Assembly (NCBI GenBank): GCA_930367215.1
Contig: OV884059.1
Span: 153,634,511 to 153,698,510 of the forward strand
DNA from: Pollenia angustigena
Taxonomy: Eukaryota; Arthropoda; Insecta; Diptera; Polleniidae
Direction of reading: 5' to 3'
DNA: 64,000 bases
Positions 45,988-57,165 of this stretch are shown here, piece by piece (positions within the stretch are counted from its first letter, which is position 1; every line of letters begins with the position of its first letter). The translations under genes were made by a program, and so were the position numbers. The notes under the pieces were generated by a model. It was given only the letters and a program-made list of their open reading frames with translations, was not told the DNA's origin and searched no databases.

Positions 45988-46180
45988 AGGCCCAAATACA
46001 TTGATCAAAATACTCATCAAGCATTGTGGTAGTATTAGTGAAAATGTGTTTGTATGTGTCACACCGACGATGCTGGATGGAAAATCAAAAAATGTAGATA
46101 TGACGGCGAATATTACGTCAAGCACACGTACACGATGAATTCGCCGGCTGGACAAGCATTTGACAAGTGTATTTGGGCCT
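45988..46180. mobile_element. 193 bp MITE, TAA duplication
   Basis: AGGCCCAAATACA at the left end is inverse to TGTATTTGGGCCT at the right. TAA lies at 45985-45987 and 46181-46183. It inserted directly at the right terminus of copy A. Non-coding. Confidence 0.85.
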
Positions 46181-46183
46181 TAA

Positions 46184-47225
46184 CGTTAACTTTACAAAAG
46201 GTTTGATAAGAAATTTTGTTTGTTATCGCTTCTTCAATATCAAAAATAACTTTAAAAATTGTTTATAGAATGTGTAGCCTTTTATCTGTTATAAATTAAA
46301 AAAAAAAAAAATTAATGCATTTAATTTATTTTTTTTTATTAAATTACTGTAATTATCGTTAAAAAAAATTGTTTGTCCATTAATATGTTTGTAATGAGTC
46401 CAAAATAATGTACTTATTTGGAATTGAACCTTTTGAACCGCGTTTGTCTTCGGGTTTGTTACTGCTGAACGCGCCTGTTCACAGAACCGTAACCGTTCTG
46501 CTTTTGCTGTCTTTGTTTGAGATATTTTATTAAAATTTTTTTTGTTGTTGCTTTTAATATTGTTGTCTTCTTTACAACTTCTTGGGTTTCTGGTATATTC
46601 TTTACTCGATTTAAGGAATGAATACAGAGAATGTTTATTTAAGAGAAAAAAAAATCTTTTGCTTCATTGTTTTTTCGTGTGTAACTGAGAAAAAATAGCG
46701 TAGAATCTTTTGCTGGTAAAGTGTATTAAAATATAATTTCTTTTCTTCTTGTGTTCTTTTTTTTTGTGCTACATCTCCATTATTTCATTATTCTGGTCAT
46801 TTCCGTTCAAAAAACTTTTGTCGCCCGTTTCAAGTTCATTCGTGAGAAAATTTTATTTCTTAACATTTTTCGTTGGTTCTTTCATTCCCTTGAACTCCGT
46901 TTAAGGTCTCTTTTTCGTTTCTGCTTATCGGTGTGATGTTTAAGTACTTTTGTATGTCATCGACTTTTAGTTCTTATTATTATATTTATAATTTTTTTTT
47001 TTTTTTTTGTATTTTCCTCTTTATAATAGAAGATTATGATATTATTTGTGCTATTTTGCTGGTGGAAATTATAGTTTTTATTGCAGAAGATTAGTTTGGT
47101 TTTTTGTGCGTTATGAAATAATTTGTTTTTGCTAAGTGTAATTAAATTTAAATTTTACCGTTTTGGGGCAGGCAAATTTGTAAAATTATTAAAATAAAAT
47201 TTTAAAACAATGCGATCACTTTTCC
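46184..47225. other. Unassigned AT-rich stretch
   Basis: T-rich; a T run at 46991-47008. A slightly richer patch at 46430-46500 has no recognised feature. Confidence 0.5.
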
Positions 47226-47228
47226 TAA

Positions 47229-47457
47229 AGCTTCGTACAGACGATGGTCAGATCTTACAATATTGTAAGCAGGCGTTGCCAACAGCAAAATTTTTCTGAC
47301 AATGGTCCATTGTCAGATGCATTAATTTTGCACATCTGCAAATACAAATGAGCTTACAATGTTCACACTGTTGTAAGACATCTTAGCCAATTTTAATGCA
47401 ATTTAAGCAACGCTGCTTACCAATATTGTAAGATCTGACCATCGTCTGTACGTAGCT
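47229..47457. mobile_element. 229 bp MITE, TAA duplication
   Basis: Arms of about 50 bp share TACAGACGATGGTCAGATCT and TTACAATATTG in inverted order. The ends AGCTTCGTACAG and AGCTACGTACAG match at 11 of 12. TAA lies at 47226-47228 and 47458-47460. Confidence 0.85.
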
Positions 47458-47795
47458 TAAGTTATTAGCAAAGGAAAACGACCGGTGTTACATCATCAAA
47501 ATTCAAAATTATACTTGAGATGAGCAAAAATTATTCGACTTAAATAAAATTACAACTGAGGGGCTTAAAGCACAAGGGGTTCAAGTCACTTATGTTAAAT
47601 AATGAGACAAAAGCAGTTGTCTCGCTTGTGCTCCAAGTGCTCAAGTGCTTGAGTTGTTCACCATATCTAGCGTCCGGATAAGAATCCTACATTGACCTCT
47701 TGTGCTCTGAACAACTTCTCCGAACTATACCTATAATTGCATATGCAAACTCTATTTTAGAACAAGTCACTTAAACGTTAACTTTAACTTTAAGC

Positions 47796-47803
47796 CCCTC
47801 AAC
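47796..47803. repeat. Left 8 bp target duplication of the intact hAT
   Basis: CCCTCAAC, identical to 50826-50833. Confidence 0.95.
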
Positions 47804-50800
47804 CAGCGTTGCCAGAAGATTTGGAAGGAAAATCTTAATTTGGCGAAAAAAAATCTTATTTTGAAGAGAAAAATCTTAAAAATTTTTTTAATCAACATTT
47901 TATTAAAGATACAAAAAGGAGTAACGATTAATAATAAACAACAGACTTCTTAAAACTATTAAAAGTGAAATACATGTAAACATATGTATAAATGTACGTG
48001 TGTAGATATCTTTAAACTAATCGCCGTATTTATAAAAAAAAATTCATACAAATTCTGTTCAAAATACATTTTATTTTTTTACAAAAAAGGCCATAAATTA
48101 ACAAAAAATAAAGACAAATTAAAAAGGTAAAAATAATTCAATTTAGTATACATATACAATATGTATATTATGTATCTTTAACATTTAAATTTATACAAAA
48201 ATATGTACATTGATGTAAAAATATTTATGAAACACTATTATTATTGTGACTATTATTATAGTACTGAGAAGGTTTCATATTTTTAATTAAATCTTGATCT
48301 ATTTTTAAATTATAGCAAGAGCATTTTTTTAATGTCAAGTAATCTTTTGAATATAATATACCTTCAAGAGTGCTGTTATCTAATCTGTTTCTATATTTTG
48401 TTTTATTTAAATTAACTCTTGAGAATATTCGTTCAACATTTGCTGAAGAAATAGGAAGACATATTAAGTTTTGAACAAATTTTGACAGGGTCGGAAAAGC
48501 TAATATTTTGTCAGCACGAGTAATTTTTGAAATTTTTGACCAAAATTCTTCACAACTGATATTATCTAGCGTTGTGAAATGGTCCTGAAAGTTGACAAGA
48601 CGAAGTTCTCTAAACTCGTCATCTAAATTTTGAATATCCTTTTCATCAATTAGGTTTGGAAAACTTCTTATTAAACCTGTCAAAGAAGATACTTTTCTAT
48701 TTATAATTTTTAAAGGGTCAAGACATGAAAGCTCTTTTAAAGAAATATCGTTGAAATCGAATCGTTTTAATATTTGCTTACATAACTCAATATAAAATCC
48801 AATACAATTTTCAATAAATTCACTTTTTTCATTTGCAGTTAGTTTTGAGTTAGACATTTTTTGGTTTACAAACACTCCCAAATAAACCTCTTCATTTTGT
48901 AAAAAAAAATCTTTATTTTCAAAGTTAAGCTCATTATTAAAGTTCATATTAACATAACCTGGTTTTACAAAATTATCTAAAATTTTAAGGTAAAAACGTT
49001 GCATTTCATCAAACATTCTTTGTATTTGAGAGGATGTGCTTTGAAAAATTTTGTTAACGTTGTTAATAATGTGAAGTATATACTTTAAAAAGCATAAATA
49101 GAGTTCATTTATATCATTTAACTTGTTTTTAATAGATCCCGCGCTATCTATGTGATCTATGTTCGACGCAAACGCAAAATATATTTTAAGAGGTTCATAC
49201 AATTCAGTAACTCGTACAACAACAGCCTCTAATGATAGCCACCTTGTTTGTGAGGGATGTAACATTTTTTTTGGTTTGTACTCCAAAAGCGTGGAAACTT
49301 TTTGGAATTGTGAATTACGTTTTGGGCTGTTTGCTATGTAGTTATATACGTCTCTTACCAAAGATTCTACTTCAGCAGGAAGCTTAAGGCACGAATAGGA
49401 AGAGCAAAGTGCAATTGAGTGACAAATACATTTAACAACGAATAAATTTGGAATTTCGTTCTTCAATAATCTGGCAACAGAATGATTCTTGCCTGTCATA
49501 TTTGGGGCACCATCTGCTGCGAATCCTATTAAATTTTGCTGGTAAAATATATTGCAGTTTTCAAAATAAGCTTTTATTTGTTTAAATATTGTTAAAGCGT
49601 CACAACTCTCCACCTCAATTAAGCCAAAAAATAAATCTTGTATAGTACAATTAATAGCTACCCGGATTACTAAACAAAGCGATTTTTTGTTACCTATATC
49701 AGTAGACTCATCTATGCACAATGAAAATTTTTGATGGCGTAGTATATCACAAACAAACTCAAATTGTGTTCGGCCTAAAACATTTTTAACCAGGCATGTA
49801 GTTTTTGTTCTGCCACATGAAAGATTTGGTGTTACCTTAGAATCGGGAATTGAAGATTTCAAAAATAACGTCAGGTGGTCCATGCATGAAAATGGTAAGT
49901 TGTGCTCTGCTATAAAAGCACTTAATTGTAGCTCTAGGTTTTGTACACTTCTTATTTCTGCAGTTTTGCTCTCAAATTGCTTTTCACTTTTTGTTTGCCC
50001 GCCACTAATACAATTGGCCCTTGTTATATGCTTTTGAGTTGATTGATGCTTTAATAAATCCGATTTACCTCCAGTTACTCTGAGAATCGAATCACATATT
50101 GTACAAAACATTTCCTCCTCGCCAAATGAGTTCACTTTTGTCGATAACCATTTATTAAAGATTTTCATCCATGCATGGTTTACTTTTTGCTTTTTTGCTT
50201 GTGAAGTCTAAAATTTATAATAAATTAACTAATGTAAGCTAATAGTAGACCAATTATTGTTTGTTTTTTCTTACCAACTCATCTTCAACCAAAATTTCTT
50301 CGTTTTCAGCTTCACGGGTGTTATTGTTTCTTTTTTCTAAATAAAGAGGTTCCATTAAAAGTATTAAATGTTTGGGAAAATATTAACTTACCTTTTTGTA
50401 CTAAATACTTGTACATTTTTGGTTGTTTTTATGTTTATGTTTTATGTTTATAAAATTACGTATTTTCTTTCACAAATAATATTAGCAACCATCTTAAAAT
50501 AAGTAACCGCTATTCAAAGATACTTTTTTTTATTATTTTTTATGGCCAGAAACATTGGTGCATATTTGTGTATGTTAGACACAGGGTACACCTGTAAAAG
50601 TACAAAAGAAATAAACAACAAGCTGATACAAAACTTTATTGTTTTTTGAATTGGCTGTTGATAAAAACTGAAGCAAAATGATGCATTTTGCAAAAACATA
50701 CTTATAATAAAAAAATCTTAATTTTTAAATATCAAAAATCTTTATTTGGAAACAAAAATCTTAAAATCTTATTTGAGTCAAAAAATCTTTAAAAATAAGA

Positions 50801-50825
50801 TAAAATCTTAATTCTGGCAACGCTG
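47804..50825 (-). mobile_element. Complete, apparently autonomous hAT element
   Basis: 3022 bp bounded by perfect 14 bp TIRs CAGCGTTGCCAGAA and perfect 8 bp duplications CCCTCAAC. Several AAAATCTTA copies lie just inside the left end (47830-47880) and more inside the right end (50710-50810), all in the same strand orientation. They are likely transposase-binding subterminal repeats. The minus strand encodes a full-length transposase. Perfect ends, a perfect duplication and an open gene indicate recent activity. Confidence 0.93.
48225..50416 (-). CDS. hAT transposase, three exons, apparently intact
   Basis: It catalyses cut-and-paste excision and insertion of its own element in the nucleus. 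My model is exon 1 50392-50416, exon 2 50275-50336, exon 3 48225-50207. Both introns (50337-50391 and 50208-50274) have GT (GTAAGT and GTAAGA) and AG ends, and the frame stays open for 689 aa. Using only the single long frame from 50168 gives 647 aa; the spliced start is preferred because it adds in-frame exons and an AAAATG start. Landmarks in 689-aa numbering: BED-type finger C64, C67, H83, H89; CIDESTD (D195, likely first catalytic Asp); FAADGAPNM (D261, likely second); HPSQTRW (W352); and the C-terminal dimerisation region LPISSANVERIFS (about 613-625). It belongs to the hAT group with SQTRWLSL and VRDVYNYI signatures. The third catalytic residue was not placed. No stop or frameshift seen. 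Confidence 0.9.
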
Positions 50826-50833
50826 CCCTCAAC
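50826..50833. repeat. Right 8 bp target duplication of the intact hAT
   Basis: CCCTCAAC, identical to 47796-47803. Confidence 0.95.
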
Positions 50834-51133
50834 TTATATCGAACTTACGAAATGGCGGCTCTGTATAGGTATACACAAAAATAAAAAGTGCTGTATTTTG
50901 GGGCGTGGTAAAAAAGATTTTAGGAGACTTATTTTACACAGAAAAATATATCAATGTTAAATTAACATAAAATTAACATTAACAAATCATAGCATATTTC
51001 TGCAATAGTATGGACATTATTTAAAACTATCATTGTTTCATATTAATTTAAAACGAAAAATGTTAAAATAACATTGTTCAATATTGAAATATTAAAACAA
51101 CACCAACACTATTAAAAGAAAAACATACATTTT

Positions 51134-51851
51134 TATACCCTCCACCACAATTAGTTGTGAAGAGGGTATTCTAAGTTTGTCATTCCGTGCGAAACTTTTT
51201 TATTATTCATCTCAGACCGCATAAAGTATATATATATTCTGAGTCCTTGAGTAATTCTAAGTCGATTTAGCCATGCCCGTCTGTCTGTCCGTCTGTTTGA
51301 AAACACGCTCACTTTCGAAAACTCAAAAGAAATAAACAAACTTGGTGTCGAATTGCTTACTGTTATCCTAAGCAGTTTGGGATTGTAATGCAGCAAAATC
51401 AGTTCAGTAGGATCAGAGCTATGAATCAAAATGTGGAACCACCACCTAAAACAAAAAATTGATAAAACTAACATAAATATTGGAACAATGCACGGAATGA
51501 TATAAGATTTTGAAAAAATTCGTTGAATTCGACTGGAAATCACGCTGTAAAATTTCGTGAAGATCGGTCCATAATTTAGCCTAGGGCCCATATTAACCTT
51601 ACTACCGGAAAACAGTTTTGTACGCCTAAAATCATAATTAATAATTTGCCTCGTCACAGTTTTATTGTACTACAAATAAGACTGTGAAATTTCGTGCAGT
51701 TTATTACGCCTAAAACCGTAAAGATGTCTTTCTTTCTGATTGTCGGTCAAAAATTTAATATAAGTATGTCTAAGCCGCAACCAATTTATAAAGAAATAAA
51801 CATCATATAGATATCACTCATAAAACATTCGAACTGTCGGTGGAGGGTATC
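51134..51851. mobile_element. TACCCTCCACC element, copy 2
   Basis: TATACCCTCCACCACAATTA at the left and GGTGGAGGGTAT at the right. It matches 22406-23465 along its length but lacks that copy's internal tandem duplications, so it is about 340 bp shorter. The 168-codon minus frame over it is not conserved in copy 1 and is taken as chance. Confidence 0.75.
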
Positions 51852-52056
51852 AAAGCACTCTAACATGTTTTATTTTCATTTTAAAACTATTTATAAAAAG
51901 AAAAAAGATTCCCATATTATTTTTGTTAAAATTATTTATTTAAATAGTACATCAAATTTTCAAAGTTGAAAGCTGGCGAAAATGATATCAAGCCATTCTA
52001 CTGATGTCTCTTAATTGTGAGTGCTTCTGTAAACAAAGGAGAAAACAAGAAAATAA

Positions 52057-52263
52057 CACTCAATTTACATGATGAATTTGATGACGTCCAATTTAAGACG
52101 TCATTTTTTGTTTGGTAGCAAGCGGTGTAGAGAAGGAAGAGGAAGAGAAAACAGAAATCATGTCTATTCTTCAACCCCTCTTTCTTCTCCACACCGCTTG
52201 CTACCAAACAAAAAAATGATGTCCGAAATTGGACGTCACAAAATTCATCATGTAAATTGAGTG
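52057..52263. mobile_element. 207 bp hairpin MITE
   Basis: Arms of about 78 bp begin CACTCAATTTACATGATGAA and share GACGTCCAAT, GACGTCAT-like sequence and TTTGGTAGCAAGCGGTGTAG. The flanks are TAA (52054-52056) and TTA (52264-52266). Copy A of the host repeat is uninterrupted here. The central loop is a GA/CT-rich tract. Confidence 0.8.
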
Positions 52264-52294
52264 TTAAACATGCGTTACAGGAAAATAAATAATT

Positions 52295-52298
<4 letters not shown>

Positions 52299-52333
<35 letters not shown>
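52299..52333. repeat. (TC)n microsatellite
   Basis: About 17 uninterrupted TC units. Confidence 0.97.
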
Positions 52334-52336
<3 letters not shown>

Positions 52337-52690
52337 ACCCCGGGTAAGTGTTTACAATGTTTCTGAAATGATCGCATATGTTGTCTCTACTTCTCACTAT
52401 TAATTCAAACCAATTCGATTCTTCATGAAATTCACGTTGTTCAACTTGAAATAACTTTCATTCAACTTGATTCGGAGTCTTATTTCAATATGAATGTCGT
52501 TTTGCTTTAACTTTACGAGAATGTTAATTTAACATGAATTATAGTTATTTTAAAAGAAAAAAATGTTGTTCGCAAGTTATTGCTAAATCATGTTAAATTA
52601 TGATGAAGTAACTTTTAAGGAAAATCACTCCCGAAAAATGTAAATTGAACCTTGTTTTCGAGGATTTTACATCGATTTTTTTCTGTGTGT

Positions 52691-53545
52691 AGACACATTT
52701 TCATTCAAGGGGGTGACTGATCAATTGATATTTTACGGCATTATTCCGTAAAACGCAACGCACAAAATTTTCATTGAAAGCAAAAACAAATTAAAAAAAT
52801 ATTTTATCATTTTGTTTTTGATTTCTATTGAAATTCATATTTTGTTTTAAAATTTTCAACGTCACAATATTTTTCTGTAGGAATCAACAACAAAATTATA
52901 AAATATTTTTGAATTTGTTTTTGCTTTCATTAAAATTTTAGGCGTTGCGTTGTTTTATTTAAGGATGTGGCTAATTTTGGACCTACCAGCAAAGCATTTG
53001 ATCATGATGTAGAAGGCTTCGTAAAATTTATTGTCGCCAATTTTTATGTTAATGCGAACGAACATTTATAATGAAGTTATTCCATTAAAAAGCTATTTTC
53101 GGTAGAATTATTTGTATGGGATCTATAGTCAAATATAAACCTTTTCTAATAAAATATGGTAAGATAATAAAGATTACAGTCAAATAGGTTTGGACCAAAA
53201 TAAATCTAAACACCAACTTAATGAGATGATTTATGGGCACAATACTCTTATCCGGAAGGAAGCTTGTTTTGGGGCTTCATATGTGAAATTATGAACCGAT
53301 TCTTACCATTTTCAGTGTGCTTGGTCACTGAGACAATTAGAACCTTTGTACCATAAAAAATTTACCTCCAATATTTTGACCTGTACTTTGCGCATAAGGT
53401 TTACATGGACAGCCAGCTGGACGGACGGACGGACAGACATCTTTGGATCGACTCGGTTTAGGACCAATTCGTTAAGGAGTTACAAACATCAACAAGAATG
53501 CATAATACCCTCTCTGCTATTGTGGTGTGGTTACTAAAATATTAC
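52691..53545. repeat. Probable remnant of a GGACGGACGGACAGAC-type element
   Basis: GGACGGACGGACGGACAGAC (53421-53440) and TCGACTCGGTTTAGGACCAA, then ATAATACCCTCTCTGC, resemble the right-hand parts of the TACCCT(T/C)CACC elements. The left end was not found. Confidence 0.4.
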
Positions 53546-55196
53546 AAATAAAAAAGGCAATAAAACAAATTCAACAAATTTTTAGATGCCCTCTTGGAGT
53601 TTTACCAAGTTTTCCAACTTTCATTTACTATTAAAGTTAATAGCTCTTTTTTTAAGAAATTTTGCCAAAGTAAATTTTGTTGCAATTTCATTTGCACGGA
53701 GAAGAAGGCAGTTTGACTTTTTGGTGGTGTAGGGTGTATAAAGCAATGTAGGCAACCGACACGAATTCGCTATTAATATTAAGCTATTTAAGATTTCGGT
53801 ATCGTTATCGGTATTAAAATTATACAGATATCGGTATAGCGGTACAGAAACTTGGTTTAAAGGCATCCGAGGTAATAAAGGCCTTGGCCTGAAAATTTTA
53901 AGGTCATGCCTGTCTACCAAACCAAAAAAAAAACATAATAAAAATCTGTTTTAAAACACTTTTTACCAAAATTAATAACTTTAAAATTTAATCAAATTTA
54001 TTCAATAAATAGCGAACTGATCTCCTTCAAAACAAACAAATAAACCAACCAACTACTTTGTTATTTATTTAAAAATAAATAAATAAATGAATTTTCCTTC
54101 ATGTGTACAAAATGTACTTGTTCTAGAAAATCAAACAGAAAATGAAGAGAAAAAACACTGATTGAAATGAAAAATCTTAAAGATACAAAAAACAACAAAA
54201 AGTTCTTGTATAGATACATTTATTTAGATGCATACAGATACACCGATACCATAAAATTGGCCAAGTTTATTTTTGTATTACTTAGGCACACACACACACA
54301 CACACTCACAGACACCACCCTGCAAAATTTTTTAAGGCAAAAATTTAGTTTTATTTTATTTGATTTCAATTTAATTCATTAGTGTGCCAGTTTGTCTGTG
54401 TGTGTGTATGTTTGTGTTTTATAAATAAATAAATAGAGAATTTGATTTAGAAATGATTTGAAGATAAATAATTTACTAGAGACTCTATAAATAATTCATA
54501 AATTCAATTTAATTTCAATTCAAAAATAATAAACAAATTAAATTTTAAAAAAGTCCAAACAAGGATTTTGGAAAAAGGGAGGAGGTGAAAGTCGTGAAAG
54601 ATAATTATTATTATTTTTTTTATTTTTAAAATAAAGTTATAAGGTTTTCGGTAACTTTAAAAATTCTTTTGCGAGAGTATTACACAAAACAGGAGCATTC
54701 TTCCCAATCATTGGTGTACCTAGTCCTTCGTCACAAAGGTAGCACTGAAGGATACAAGTGAGCTGACTCTTGATGGCTACTCAAGTAGCTTAGTCCTTCA
54801 TCAAAGAAGCCGCAAACTTACAGAATCCGCTTCGGAGTATGTTAGTGTCTAATTAACAGTTATCAATTTGAGCTTTAAATGGTACTCCACCAGTAACTCG
54901 TCCGACTTATGTATGTATGGTACTTCCTCAAGCCAAATTCGAATTTAATTTGTTACTCCGCCAAAAGATATGTCTAGAAAGAAACAAATGTAGATGGTCA
55001 ATGTTGTAAACTGAAAAAGTGTAACTTGGCAGACAAACAAGGACGCCCTCATTACCAACAACACCTTTTTCTGAATGTACCCGTTTTTATTATAAATCCT
55101 TATGGATATAAGTGTAAAAATCATACTACAATAAATAAAGAGTATTGATATTAAATAATTTAAATAACAAATAATTTTACTCTTAAAACATACTGC
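53546..55196. other. AT-rich stretch with a (CA)n microsatellite
   Basis: (CA)9-10 at 54287-54305 and a GT run at 54398-54408. Unrelated frames at 53621-53920 and 54167-54382 have no domain. A patch at 54715-54850 repeats TAGTCCTTC(G/A)TCA twice (54720 and 54791). Confidence 0.5.
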
Positions 55197-55197
55197 C

Positions 55198-55286
55198 TGT
55201 TTTTAGAACGCGAGTGCAAAAGTGACTCGTTTAACTAATATTTAAAACAAATTTTGTTTAGCACTCGCGTTCTGAAAACATGCAGA
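55198..55286. mobile_element. ~88 bp palindrome, possible MITE remnant
   Basis: CTGTTTTTAGAACGCGAGTGC on the left is inverse to GCACTCGCGTTCTGAAAACA on the right with one mismatch and one indel. The loop is AT-rich. No duplication decided. Confidence 0.55.
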
Positions 55287-55289
55287 AAA

Positions 55290-56410
55290 TCAATTAGATG
55301 ATATACATTATTAAAATTAAATTATTTCCGACGAAAGGAGTCACTGTTACCGTTAACAGAATGGTAATACGTTAAATTTAACAGCTTAAAGTTTCGTTTG
55401 GTCTAGCTTTAATATTAACATACAAAATGTCGAATTTGGAACGATAGCAATCTACATAAAAGCTAAGGGCATCCAATGCATCTTGAAATAGTGACTGTTT
55501 GGCTTGGTTGGCGGCGTCTTTAGTTCATATTTTTTTCTGAACGACGTTTAAAAGTCCATTATAAGCGTGCGATATAGGTTGGTTCTACGTGCCACACAGC
55601 TCGTGTTACATTGGACATTCTGCACGACCATTTTTAAAGTGTGGTTATCTTACTTGCAGGTGATGAGAACTAGTCAACGAGATCGTGCGATTTTACCACA
55701 TTAGGCTTCTTCTTGTAGGAGTGTCTTAAGTTGCATGTCTATGTGAATAAGCTACCGGTCACAGCAGCCCTCAAACCAATTTTTTTTAAATTTATTTACT
55801 CTTCGTGGGAACATAAGGCATCAACACTAAATTTAAGATAGAGTAGGACATCTACAACTGTGATATCGATTTACGTCAACCTCTCGGTGTGTTTTTACTA
55901 AGCAGGTAACAATTAAAGTGTATAATTCACCAACAATTGTGTACCTGCCATGCTTAGGAGACGGAGCTATCTTAACTCGACTGCTATTCATTAATCCCAG
56001 CAGCTTCTGTTGAATAGCAACATCACCTAGGGCCATCCACATGCCGGATGTGAAAAACCATGGGAATGTAACCCTACTTGCGACTTTGGGATTAAAACAA
56101 AGCCACCTCGTGCACCCGATAGTATATCCTCGACAAAAACGCCCATGCCTTAAAAATAACACTCACACATCGGGCGGTGAAGAACGTTACCAGAGGAAGG
56201 AAATATCAATCAGCTTTGATTACTCCTCCTACGAGGCGCAGCACATCCCCCGAGGGATCTATCATCTACAATACATTAAGTGTCATCCCTCTCTCTTTAG
56301 TATACATTTCAGTCCCAAGCAATTCTAATAATCGAGTCCGACTACTGTCTGAGAATGTTTTCTCACGTTTGCAATTGGCAACAGATCGCGCTAATGTTAA
56401 TCACGATCCG
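55290..56410. other. Less AT-rich stretch of uncertain origin beside the RTE remnant
   Basis: Base composition is higher in G+C than the surroundings. The minus strand at 55833-56162 is open for 109 codons, with LCFNPKVASRVTFPWFFTSG and MWMALGDVAIQQKLLGLMNS. The frame shows no motif I can name. It lies downstream of the RTE reverse transcriptase on the same strand, so it may be part of the same or another retroelement. Confidence 0.35.
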
Positions 56411-56419
56411 ACATTTTTG

Positions 56420-57165
56420 CCAGTTTAACCAGATTCTTAGCCTTGTCCTGCATGCCCATGGGTCTGTGGAAGTGGAGGAATATATTATCTGCGTACTTCA
56501 GATCCTCTTTCATGCTCAGCTCTTTATAATATTATCCAAAACTACTGCAAACAATAAAGGTGAGAGCGGACAGCGTTGGTAGGGAATGAATCACTTTTAC
56601 TTCCTTTGTGGAGGACTTGTAGTTCAGAATTGACATACAAGAATTATATGATGTGTACTATTTTTTCCGGAACTCCCTTGCTCCTCATCGCATTCCATAT
56701 GGACTAGAGACTAATTGCATCGAATGCTGTCATAAAATCGATGAATAGTAGATGAGGTGTGGTCCGCCGTTCTACACATTGTAAGATATTAATGCTGTTG
56801 AGTATTTGTTTGATCGATGCAGCCGCGGAGTGGTCGTCTCTCAGAGTGTTTTCCATGCCTTCGAGTCGTTTGTACGTTATAGTCGCTAGTACCTTAAACA
56901 CCCCATTCAGTACTTTTATTCCCTTCCAGTTATCATATTCATTTAGGTCGCTTTTTTGTTTGGAATTTTTATTATTGTACCTTTTGTTTGTGTACCATGA
57001 GTTACAAACATTTTCTGTTTCCCATATGTGCGTACCATGTTAGGGTGGACAATTACGGCATAACTTTCGGGGTCTGCTGATAGTAGATCGGGAAAAATGC
57101 CGTCAACGCCGGCAGCTTTCTTTCTTCTAGGTTTTTCAGCAATTTGTCTAACCATCTTCATGGGA
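56420..57165 (-). pseudogene. RTE-type reverse transcriptase remnant
   Basis: The minus strand encodes, with shifts, RRKKAAGVDGIFPDLLSADP (57115-57055), GTIIKIPNKKA (about 56960), YDNWKGIKVLNGVFKVLATI (about 56930-56880), LRDDHSAAASIKQILNS, HLLFIDFMTAFDAISL (motif A, 56752-56704), SIWNAMRSKGVPEKIVHII, FPTNAVRSHLYCLQ (degraded motif B) and a YADN-like motif C near 56490. RTE/BovB-type enzymes have this order. The conserved FxPGRSC block is reduced to HSAAAS. It is dead. Confidence 0.75.

Larger units (their letters stand above)
47558..50830. mobile_element. Short MITE G, split near its right end by a hAT element
   Basis: The left end GAGGGGCTTAAAG is inverse to CTTTAAGCCCCTC at 47788-47800. 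The right terminus with its flank continues only after the hAT at 50826-50834 (CCCTCAACT). AACT flanks the left end (47554-47557) and follows the reconstructed right end. The element without the hAT is about 243 bp. Confidence 0.65.
50937..52690. mobile_element. Long repeat with ACACAGAAAAA ends, copy B
   Basis: Same family as 41217-45985, with a left end ACACAGAAAAATATATCAAT and right end TTTTTTTCTGTGTGT. It has been hit by the TACCCTCCACC element (51134-51851) and a hairpin MITE (52057-52263), and carries a (TC)n run. Copy A has neither insertion at those points. Non-coding. Confidence 0.7.

Noticed and set aside
45898..46155. 85-codon minus-strand frame
   Set aside because: It spans the junction of copy A and the 193 bp MITE, so it is an artefact of insertion.
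50168..50207. Single-exon start of the hAT transposase at 50168
   Set aside because: The frame continues upstream into clean exon-intron junctions and a better start at 50416, so the three-exon model is preferred.
51151..51657. 168-codon minus-strand open frame
   Set aside because: It lies wholly in a repeat whose other copy (22406-23465) does not keep the frame; no domain.
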